From NCBI RefSeq assembly GCF_001310955.1, contig NZ_BAZX01000006.1, forward strand, positions 62,001 to 126,000: a stretch of DNA of 64,000 nucleotides, in the 5' to 3' direction. Below are positions 30,150-36,866 of this stretch, one piece after another. The number at the start of each line of letters is the position of its first letter. Positions within the stretch are counted from its first letter, which is position 1. The position numbers were made by a program, and so were the translations under genes. The DNA is from Marinifilum fragile JCM 15579 (GTDB lineage Bacteria; Bacteroidota; Bacteroidia; Bacteroidales; Marinifilaceae). The notes beneath the pieces were generated by a model, which worked only from the letters and a program-made list of their open reading frames with translations, was not told the origin of the DNA and made no database searches.

Positions 30150-30603
30150 ATTTCAAGTCAGTTTTAGTTTTGTCCAATAGCTTAATGCCTTCTATTCTCA
30201 TATTTTTGTCAACCGCCTTACACATATCGTAAATGGTTAGAAGCGCTATGCTAGCAGCACTTAAAGCTTCCATTTCAACGCCGGTCTGACCTATACATTT
30301 TACCCTCGTATTAGCAATAACACCGTCCTCAACCACTATACATTTAACTTCGGCTTTTGTAATTTGCAGTGTATGACACAATGGAATTAAATCACTTGTC
30401 TTTTTTGCAGCTTGAATCCCTGCTATTTCAGCCACTGTTAGAACATCACCTTTTTTTAAAGCATTTTCATTAATAAGTTTAAGTGTCTGTTCTTCCAATA
30501 TAATTTTCCCAGTGGCCTTGGCTTCTCTTATTTGAGGAGTTTTATCACCAACATCTACCATATTGGCTTTCCCCTCATTATCTATATGACTGAATTTACC
30601 CAT
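30148..30603 (-). CDS. moaC: Cyclic pyranopterin monophosphate synthase
   Basis: This 151-aa protein is full-length MoaC. Motifs: M-V-D-V-G-D-K-T-P-Q-I-R-E-A-K-A-T-G at the N-terminus, K-K-T-S-D-L-I-P-L-C-H-T-L in the middle, and G-V-E-M-E-A-L-S-A-A-S-I-A-L-L-T-I-Y-D-M-C-K-A. It converts the MoaA product 3',8-cyclo-7,8-dihydro-GTP to cPMP, the second step of molybdenum cofactor synthesis. It lies between moaA and MOSC-mogA in the same operon. Confidence 0.96.
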   Translation of the reverse strand: MGKFSHIDNEGKANMVDVGDKTPQIREAKATGKIILEEQTLKLINENALKKGDVLTVAEIAGIQAAKKTSDLIPLCHTLQITKAEVKCIVVEDGVIANTRVKCIGQTGVEMEALSAASIALLTIYDMCKAVDKNMRIEGIKLLDKTKTDLK

Positions 30604-30697
30604 CTTATATCGTAATTAATCAGTAATTATTTAATAGTGAAAGTGTCTGTATAGAACATGTTATTCTTAATTACTAAATTTTCATTATTAATTGACT

Positions 30698-31498
30698 TTA
30701 CCCTCCAATACCATAGAAACTTCCTTTCTTATTTTTGGTGCCAGATCTTGGTTTTTGATTGATCGACTCTTTAATGGCCTGTTTTGCACCTAATTCTTTC
30801 AAATCATATTCACTTTGGTTAAACAAACAGGGTTTTACTTTTCCATTTGCAGTTAACCTGATTCGATTACATTCAAGGCAATTGCCACCTTTTCCTCCTT
30901 CAACAATAGAAAATTCACCAGTTGCCAAATCCATTTGTCTGATGAATCGAAGATCAAGATTCTTACTATCGGAATATTTTCTTAAAGCTTCCAGATCGTC
31001 CAAATCGGCATCAGGCATTCTTACACAGTTAATTTTTACCGGATTCAAACCAGCTTCCAATGCAGCATCAATTCCTTCAAATACATCTTCAATATTACCC
31101 AAGCGAGTTATGTTTTTATATTTCTCAGGATTCAAGGTATCCAAACTGATATTTACACGCATTAGGCCAGCTTTGGCCAGATCTTTGGCGTATTTCTCTA
31201 GCAGAATACCATTTGTTGTCATTGCTAAATCTTCAATGCCAGGAATACTTGCTATTTTATGAACCAATTCAACAATACCCTTTCTTACCAAAGGTTCTCC
31301 GCCTGTTAATCTCACTTTCGTGATGCCTGAGGCAATGGCTTCTTTTACAAATGCTACAATTTCTTCGAAACTAAGTACATCCTCATGTGCAATTAGATTT
31401 ATACCTTCTTCGGGCATACAATAGGTACATCTTAGATTACAGCGATCTGTAACAGAGATTCGTAGGTAATTGATATTTCGATTATAATTGTCTAACAT
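30698..31498 (-). CDS. moaA: GTP 3',8-cyclase (compact form)
   Basis: The ATG at 31498 gives M-L-D-N-Y-N-R-N-I-N-Y-L-R-I-S, the usual MoaA start, followed by the radical SAM motif C-N-L-R-C-T-Y-C, R-L-T-G-G-E-P-L and M-T-T-N-G. The second cluster is formed by C-L-E-C-N-R-I-R-L-T and C-L-F, and the protein ends in the family's G-G. At 266 aa it is about 60 residues shorter than the Escherichia coli enzyme; the missing part lies between R-F-I-R-Q-M and the C-terminal Cys cluster. It makes 3',8-cH2GTP from GTP, the first step of Moco synthesis. It reads in frame with moeA only because of a base lost near 31515; the natural start overlaps the moeA end by 17 nt. Confidence 0.9.
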   Translation of the reverse strand: MLDNYNRNINYLRISVTDRCNLRCTYCMPEEGINLIAHEDVLSFEEIVAFVKEAIASGITKVRLTGGEPLVRKGIVELVHKIASIPGIEDLAMTTNGILLEKYAKDLAKAGLMRVNISLDTLNPEKYKNITRLGNIEDVFEGIDAALEAGLNPVKINCVRMPDADLDDLEALRKYSDSKNLDLRFIRQMDLATGEFSIVEGGKGGNCLECNRIRLTANGKVKPCLFNQSEYDLKELGAKQAIKESINQKPRSGTKNKKGSFYGIGG

Positions 31499-32656
31499 GA
31501 ACAAATTCTCCTTCGGTAAATTCATCAACTTCTCTTGGCACAGCATTATTCCATCCGCTAAAGTAAATGCATTGATATGAGCTGAGCCATGGTATTCGAT
31601 AGGAACCACTCGATTGTTGGCATTGAAACGAACAGGGATAAATACTAACCTGTCTGTTCTTTTTCGCTTGTAATCTTCTGCAATTGGCATGCGAACCATA
31701 GGTGCATTGTAGTCGTGTCCCATCAATCTAAAAACAAGAGGTTTGCCTAATAATTCGAATTGTACAAATGATGATACCGGATTACCAGGCATTGCAAAAA
31801 CATATTGTCCGTTTTTGGCAGCAAATACTGTATGTTTTCCCGGTTTTACAGCCAAGGTGTGAAACCAGATATTAAAACCAAGTTCTTTTAAAATTTGAGG
31901 TACATAGTCGTAATCTCCAACCGAAACACCTCCTGAAATAATTAAAATATCATTCTCAGCCAGGCACTTTTCCATGGCTTCTTGAGTAGCTTCTTTTGAA
32001 TCTTCAACAATGCCATAATAATTAACATCAATACCAATTTTCTTCAGTTGTGCTTGCAGTTGCCAAGAATTCACATTTCGAATTTGAGATATATTTGGTT
32101 TTTGATGTGGCTCAACCAACTCACTTCCTGTGGCGATGCTAGCAACTCTCGGCTTTTTATATACCAATGGATTGGTGCAACCGACCGTTGCCAATACTGA
32201 TATATGCTGAGATTTTAATCTGGTTCCTTTTTTCAGAACAACATCATTCTCCTTAATATCTTCACCTTTAATGCAGATGTTCGATTTTGTCTTCTCTTTG
32301 GTAAAACGAATTTTGCTGTTCTTTAATACTTCAGTATGTTCTATCATTATTACAGTATCAGCACCTTCTGGTACCATAGCTCCAGTCATAATTTTTGAAC
32401 ATTGTTTCTTGCCAATGGATTTAGAAGGAGCAACACCAGCAGCTATCACTTCCAACACTTCCAATTCTTCTAATAAATCCTCTTTTTTACAAGCATATCC
32501 ATCCATCGCCGATTTGTTGAATGGAGGGATAGCCATATCAGATCGTACATCTTCTGCCAGTACTCGGTTTAAGCACTCCGAAATTTCAATATGCTCTTTC
32601 TCTAATTTTCGAGTAGCATGTTTTACTGTTTTTAGGGCCTCGTGAAACGTAATCAT
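31482..32656 (-). CDS. moeA: Molybdopterin molybdotransferase, frameshift near its 3' end
   Basis: The frame from 32656 encodes all MoeA domains: F-N-K-S-A-M-D-G-Y-A near the start, I-M-T-G-A-M-V-P-E-G-A-D-T-V-I-M, S-G-G-V-S-V-G-D-Y-D, and A-M-P-G-N-P-V-S-S-F. MoeA inserts molybdate into adenylated molybdopterin. In the sequence as given the frame runs straight into moaA, giving a 652-aa apparent fusion. In the next frame the end reads E-G-E-F-V-H-V-R-Q-L-stop (stop at 31482-31484), a normal MoeA tail. Adding one C to the pair at 31515-31516 restores it as L-P-E-G-E-F. So I treat moeA and moaA as separate overlapping genes. Confidence 0.88.
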
Positions 32657-32660
32657 ATTG

Positions 32661-33206
32661 CTAATTCTTTATTACCCATTTTTGTTCAGAGAAATGGATT
32701 CGGTTAGGATCGAAATTGAATTCTTCACCATCAAATTCAATATTTAAATTAGCCATTTCTCTATACTTAACAGTGTTGGGTTTTAGTTTTTTATTGTTTT
32801 TGCTTTCTATCATTATAAATAAACCAGGCTCAAGAATTTTCCTCAATCCTCCCGATTCTATAATTAAAAGACTATCATTTGGAACGACTTTATCCAAACA
32901 GCTTAGAACCTCTCTAAGGTAATCATCTTTTGCCTGTATATAATACACTTCTTTTGCTCCTGCATTTAAAAGTCTATTGCTATCTTTTTTACCTTGCTGG
33001 CGGTGTTCTTTTATAATCTGATAATTCGTGTTACTAGCAATGAATTCTGTATCTGGTTTAAGCTCATGAAAATGAGGGCATATTTTAATTCCGATAACAG
33101 AATGCTTTTGTTTTAACGAATTAATAAGCTGACAAGCAAAGAGAGTCTTACCAACATTCTGGCCATTACCAGCTAGCAGGATTATATTTTCTCTTTGAAT
33201 TGTCAT
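32661..33206 (-). CDS. MobB-like P-loop protein of molybdenum cofactor synthesis
   Basis: The ATG at 33206 is chosen over the TTG at 33212, since the latter lies in the terminator-like U-run. The 181-aa protein opens with I-I-L-L-A-G-N-G-Q-N-V-G-K-T-L-F-A, a Walker A P-loop, and has a Walker B-like L-L-I-I-E-S-G-G-L-R. This matches the MobB family, which assists nucleotide attachment to molybdopterin, although no MobA is seen in this window. It is the first gene of the operon, 4 bp upstream of moeA, and directly follows the putative riboswitch and its hairpin. Confidence 0.78.
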   Translation of the reverse strand: MTIQRENIILLAGNGQNVGKTLFACQLINSLKQKHSVIGIKICPHFHELKPDTEFIASNTNYQIIKEHRQQGKKDSNRLLNAGAKEVYYIQAKDDYLREVLSCLDKVVPNDSLLIIESGGLRKILEPGLFIMIESKNNKKLKPNTVKYREMANLNIEFDGEEFNFDPNRIHFSEQKWVIKN

Positions 33207-33210
33207 ATAC

Positions 33211-33242
33211 AAAAAACCTCCAACTTAGTGCAGAATTGGAGG
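33211..33242 (-). terminator. Leader terminator/attenuator before the Moco operon
   Basis: On the minus strand, GCCTCCAA and TTGGAGG form a 7-bp stem around a 12-nt loop and are followed by six T, which end only 4 nt before the mobB-like ATG. An intrinsic terminator at this place makes sense as the expression platform of a leader-regulated operon. Confidence 0.75.
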
Positions 33243-33304
33243 CAATGTATGGTGAAACGGACATGTACCAGAGAGTACTATCAATTATCATTCACATCAA
33301 TTTT

Positions 33305-33423
33305 GCTCCTTTCCAATTTTTGGACTTTAATCCTGCGGGAGGCAAATTCGTTTCCAAATTTACCCATCGGTTTATAAATCTTGCAGTTATATTAACCTGT
33401 TTAGAGATTATAAACTCGGAGTT
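33305..33423 (-). promoter_or_regulatory. Candidate Moco-family riboswitch aptamer
   Basis: The minus-strand leader of the Moco operon contains GCCTCCCG (33343-33336) right after a small hairpin (AAATT/AATTT around a purine-rich loop), flanked by CTGC/GCAG pairing, and further on TTGGAAAGGAGC (33316-33305). CTCC near 33421-33418 can pair with the last GGAG to close the element. As I recall it, the Escherichia coli moaA Moco riboswitch has the same order: hairpin, GCCTCCCG, then GGAAAGGTG pairing back to CACC. The CTCC/GGAG versus CACC/GGTG change would be a compensatory pair change. Location upstream of Moco genes and a terminator supports the call. This is recognition by eye, not a covariance-model hit. 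Confidence 0.5.
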
Positions 33424-33679
33424 ATTTTAATTATTCATCGTAAAGATATTAATATTAACGAATCTACAAATGTGTATGTGTGACTAATGTAATGGTTTTG
33501 TAATGTTATCGATTGTACAAATTATTAAAGGATTGGTTGAAACTCTTGTTTTACTATGCTTTCAGACTTAATGTATTCAATTAATAAGATGAGAAGGAAA
33601 GAAAAAAAGAGGCTTATTTATAATTAGTTTTATTAAAAAATGGTTTTATTTACAAACCGGTTAACTAAATTAATGGAAT

Positions 33680-34612
33680 ATGGGAAAGCACGGACACGAT
33701 CATAAGAATGATCATGGGAACTTGAAAGGAAGAAATTTAGGAATAGCCATTTTACTAAATGTTGGAATAACTGTAGCTCAGGTGGTAGGTGGTTTTATTT
33801 CAGGAAGTTTGGCCTTATTGTCAGATGCTTTACACAACTTCTCAGATGTTTTAGCATTGGTTATTAGTTGGTTTGCAAGTAAGTTGGCAGGAAGAAAGCA
33901 AACTGCTCGTCAGACCTTTGGATATAAACGTGCGGAAATTCTGGCTGCACTTATTAATGCTGTTTCTTTAATTGTCATCGCATTCTTTCTCCTTAAAGAG
34001 GCTGTGGAGCGTTTGGGAGAACCTCAGGAAATTCAGTCTGGACTTGTCATGATTCTTGGAGGACTTTCAATAGTGCTAAACGGGGCCAGCGTGTTATTGG
34101 TGATGAAAGATGCCAAGAATAATATCAATATGCGTTCAGCTTACCTACATTTATTAAGCGACATGATTTCTTCCATTGCGGTTGTATTGGGCGGTTTTGC
34201 CATGTACATGTGGGAGGTAAGTTGGGTAGATAGTATTCTTTCTATTGCAATTGCACTTTATCTTGTTTATTCTAGCTGGGGATTAATTGTTGAAAGTGTA
34301 AGGATTATTATGCAGTTTGCTCCAATTCATATCAATTTAGAAGAGGTGCAACAGAAAGTAAAACTAGTTAAGAAAGTTAAAAATATTCATCATGTTCATG
34401 TTTGGCAATTGGATGATAAACAAGTCAATTTTGAGGCGCATGTCAGTTTTAATGAGGATTTGAATTTAAGTGAAGTGAACAAGGTTCTTCATGAAATCGA
34501 ACATATTTTGCATGATGATTTTGAAATCAACCATGTAACCTTACAGCCCGAAATTAATGGATATTGCCAGGATGAAAGCTTGGTAAAGCAAGAAAAGCCT
34601 CATTCGCACTAA
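33680..34612 (+). CDS. CDF-family divalent metal cation exporter (CzcD/ZitB type)
   Basis: This 310-aa inner-membrane protein begins with a His-rich segment (G-K-H-G-H-D-H-K-N-D-H-G) and has six membrane segments. The metal-site helices show S-D-A-L-H-N-F-S-D (helix II) and H-L-L-S-D-M-I-S-S (helix V), as in Zn/Co/Cd exporters. The cytoplasmic C-terminal domain carries I-H-H-V-H-V-W-Q-L-D. It likely exports Zn2+ by proton antiport. Its stop codon overlaps that of the convergent HAD phosphatase by two to three bases. Confidence 0.92.
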   Translation: MGKHGHDHKNDHGNLKGRNLGIAILLNVGITVAQVVGGFISGSLALLSDALHNFSDVLALVISWFASKLAGRKQTARQTFGYKRAEILAALINAVSLIVIAFFLLKEAVERLGEPQEIQSGLVMILGGLSIVLNGASVLLVMKDAKNNINMRSAYLHLLSDMISSIAVVLGGFAMYMWEVSWVDSILSIAIALYLVYSSWGLIVESVRIIMQFAPIHINLEEVQQKVKLVKKVKNIHHVHVWQLDDKQVNFEAHVSFNEDLNLSEVNKVLHEIEHILHDDFEINHVTLQPEINGYCQDESLVKQEKPHSH

Positions 34613-34622
34613 TCGAATGAGG
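34598..34622. terminator. Hairpin across the overlapping stop codons of two convergent genes
   Basis: Perfect 9-bp arms CCTCATTCG and CGAATGAGG around a 7-nt loop that contains both stop codons. No long T-run follows on either side, so it may be a weak bidirectional terminator or mRNA end-stabiliser. Confidence 0.55.
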
Positions 34623-35259
34623 TCATTAAATCCATTGGATTTTCCAATATTGTTTGAGCACCATTGGTAAGTAGCTCTTCCATTTCTCTAAATCCCCAAA
34701 GAACACCTACTGCATGCATGCCAGAATTTTGAGCAGTTGCCATATCAACTCCTGAATCACCAATATACATTAGTTCCGAAGGTTCAATTCCCATTTTCTC
34801 ACTAATTAAAATTGCTCCTTTAGGGTCTGGTTTTCTTGGAATATCGCCGCCAGCACCTAAAACATATTCTAACTTCCAATTGGCAAGTAAAACCTTAACA
34901 ACTTTTTGAGTCAATTCGTTTGCTTTGTTCGAGAAAACTGAAATTTTTATACCTTTTTCACTCAAAGCGTCTAATAAATCAGCGATACCAGGATACAGGC
35001 AAGTTTTTACAATGCAATTTTCATCATAAACTTTCATCATACGATCAAAGTTTTTATCTAGTTCTTTTAGATCTCTATTTTCCAGCGGCAAAGATTTTTC
35101 AACTAAGCTTCTAATGCCTCTTCCAACAAAGGTTTTATAAGTTGCATAATTATGGGTTGGAAAATTGTTTTCTTCAAGTACTTGATTCATTGAATCAGCA
35201 ATGTCTTCAATAGAATTGGCAAGTGTGCCATCAAGATCAAAAATTACTCCTTTTATCAT
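34609..35259 (-). CDS. HAD-superfamily phosphatase, phosphoglycolate phosphatase-like
   Basis: The start is placed at 35259, giving M-I-K-G-V-I-F-D-L-D-G-T-L; an upstream extension to 35295 lacks family resemblance. The 216-aa protein has HAD motif I (D-L-D-G-T-L), motif II (F-S-N-K), the Lys of motif III (R-K-P-D-P) and motif IV (G-D-S-G-V-D), with an alpha-helical cap after motif I. It is similar to Gph/PgmB-type enzymes that dephosphorylate small phosphate esters such as 2-phosphoglycolate. Exact substrate unknown. Confidence 0.88.
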   Translation of the reverse strand: MIKGVIFDLDGTLANSIEDIADSMNQVLEENNFPTHNYATYKTFVGRGIRSLVEKSLPLENRDLKELDKNFDRMMKVYDENCIVKTCLYPGIADLLDALSEKGIKISVFSNKANELTQKVVKVLLANWKLEYVLGAGGDIPRKPDPKGAILISEKMGIEPSELMYIGDSGVDMATAQNSGMHAVGVLWGFREMEELLTNGAQTILENPMDLMTSFD

Positions 35260-35340
35260 GATATATGTATAATTTGAAATGCAAATATTGCACACTATAT
35301 CTTTATTGCAAAATAAAAAAGGAATTCTCTTAAAAATAAA

Positions 35341-35367
35341 AGCCGGAATGAGTATTTCAATCCGGCT
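35341..35367 (-). terminator. Intrinsic terminator of the 35388 gene
   Basis: AGCCGGA/TCCGGCT stem with a 13-nt loop; on the minus strand it is followed by TTTATTTTT. It lies about 20 bp past the stop codon at 35388. Confidence 0.8.
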
Positions 35368-35387
35368 TATAACAATGTATTCTTTTT

Positions 35388-36119
35388 TTAGTGAACCTTA
35401 GATCTCAATTCGGCGTTATAATCAACCATGATATCAAACCATTCATCAATCATGTTTTGCCAGGTTCCTTTACCATACAACTTCTCATATGCATTCATGA
35501 AACCAATGTCTTGCGACCATGAATCATAACTGTCAAAATTCCAAACCAAACCAACATCTGCGCCACCAGGTGTATGCAGTGGATTGTTGAATACCAGAAA
35601 TGCAACCCCCAGGCTTTCCGAAGTTTTCATAAGTTTCTCAGCAATGGCTTTAAAGCGATAATACTGTCCGCGCTTGATATCAACAGCCCAAGCTTCATAA
35701 TGCTTTGCGTTTTTTACCAGATCCATACCAAAAGACAGTTTCTCGTTGAAGTTCCATAAATTTACAGCTCCATATTTCTCAACTAAGGGTTCAATGTTCT
35801 TATCCCAGTCTTCGTCATGTCCATTTTGTTTTGTCGGACGGTTATCAAGTGCAGCATAAGTTGTAGGTCCCATGATCCAAACATACCATCCGGCTTTTTC
35901 GCCATAGTCTACTATTCTTAAGCCTGCTACATGATCTCCTTCGGGATGAAACTTATCATTATGAGCTTTTATCGCTTTCTCAAATTTATCAGACATTCCT
36001 CGTTTAGGTAGAATATATACACTTTCCACCACAATGGTTTTTTTCTCTTCCTTCTCCTGGCCAAATGCAACAAGTGTGCAAAGTAGTATTAAGCCTAGGA
36101 CTAAACTCTTCTTCTTCAT
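35388..36119 (-). CDS. Secreted protein of unknown function
   Basis: The start at 36119 (M-K-K-K-S-L-V-L-G-L-I-L-L) gives a clear signal peptide cleaved near A-F-G-Q; an upstream frame to 36149 adds nothing plausible. The mature part of about 220 aa starts with V-E-S-V-Y-I-L-P-K-R-G and repeats two similar halves: each has a K-A-I-K-A-H / K-A-I-A-E-K helix and a W-x-W-I-M-G / V-W-N-F-D-S strand, as in dimeric alpha-beta barrel (NIPSNAP/ABM-like) proteins. That fold suggestion is weak. No catalytic motif is visible. It is a single-gene unit with its own terminator. Confidence 0.72.
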   Translation of the reverse strand: MKKKSLVLGLILLCTLVAFGQEKEEKKTIVVESVYILPKRGMSDKFEKAIKAHNDKFHPEGDHVAGLRIVDYGEKAGWYVWIMGPTTYAALDNRPTKQNGHDEDWDKNIEPLVEKYGAVNLWNFNEKLSFGMDLVKNAKHYEAWAVDIKRGQYYRFKAIAEKLMKTSESLGVAFLVFNNPLHTPGGADVGLVWNFDSYDSWSQDIGFMNAYEKLYGKGTWQNMIDEWFDIMVDYNAELRSKVH

Positions 36120-36413
36120 GATAAATATGTTTTTAGTGAATATCCCCAAATTTACGACAATTATTTGGAAAGAATCTAATTAAGATTTCTTAAACGATGG
36201 AAAATCAAGCAGATAAGAGTTTGGTTGTTTGAGTGTAGATGTGATCTGTTTGAATGTTGAGTTCGATTTGAACAGGACTATGATACTATCGATATCCTGA
36301 TCATGATGCTACCGCTAACAAGAGTAGGATACAGTCGACAGCAGGGGTATGATATAAATTTCATATTATTTGGAATGTTTTTAATTGATCTCAGGTTAAT
36401 TGCAAAAAATCTT

Positions 36414-36421
36414 TATCTTTG
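36414..36421 (+). promoter_or_regulatory. -7 element upstream of the thr leader
   Basis: TATCTTTG matches TAnnTTTG and lies 30 bp before the leader ATG. No TTG is at the expected -33 distance, so the -35 side is weak. Confidence 0.5.
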
Positions 36422-36450
36422 ATGCTCACAACGAAAAGTAATATTCGCTA

Positions 36451-36558
36451 ATGCATAAAATGACAAACATAGCTATGATGAACATGCCATTTATCGGTAT
36501 GTGCGGTGCTATGGGCATTATTGTTATTACTACCACCACAACTACGGGGACCCTTTAG
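36451..36558 (+). CDS. Threonine operon leader peptide (Met/Ile/Thr-rich)
   Basis: A 35-codon ORF begins M-H-K-M-T-N-I-A-M-M-N-M and ends I-I-V-I followed by six consecutive Thr codons (ACT ACC ACC ACA ACT ACG), then G-T-L and TAG. It holds 7 Met, 5 Ile and 8 Thr codons, i.e. it is strongly enriched for end products made from homoserine. It lies about 310 bp upstream of thrA. Short hairpins surround its end: GACCC/GGGTC across the stop codon and CACC/GGTG at 36582-36592, and TACCACC within the Thr codons can pair with GGTGGGTA after it. This is the expected layout for ribosome-stalling attenuation, like Escherichia coli thrL. The exact terminator is not obvious because no T-run follows. Confidence 0.8.
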   Translation: MHKMTNIAMMNMPFIGMCGAMGIIVITTTTTTGTL

Positions 36559-36866
36559 GGGTCTATATTATTACATATCACCAAAGGTGGGTATTATCAT
36601 ACTCAAAAAGTACATAGAAATATTTGTGCCTGATTGCTTATTATGTCGTAAATTCATTTGTGCGATATGAATAACGCTAATTATCAAATAACTATAACCA
36701 TTATATAATCATTGATGATGGAATCAACATTTGTAGGGAGAGGAAATCATCAGAACGAATCAAGGAAATGAAACGTCCGTTCCTAAATAAATTATGAGCT
36801 CACATTTAAACATCATTATTCAGGAATGGTAAGTTCCATCTGGCCTTAAAATAAAATAATAAGCAG
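36559..36866 (+). other. Transcribed leader region between leader peptide and thrA
   Basis: About 310 bp, AT-rich. It starts with the CACC/GGTG hairpin and contains a 13-codon ORF (36667-36708) ending I-T-I-T-I-I. No classical intrinsic terminator with T-run was found, so the attenuation mechanism (termination or translational) is open. Confidence 0.5.

Noticed and set aside
30698..32656. A true MoeA-MoaA bifunctional fusion enzyme
   Set aside because: The normal MoeA end is present one frame away and overlaps the normal MoaA start; one missing base explains the join.
33195..33430. Plus-strand ORFs over the Moco leader
   Set aside because: They cover the structured leader and its hairpin, with no domain or conserved pattern.
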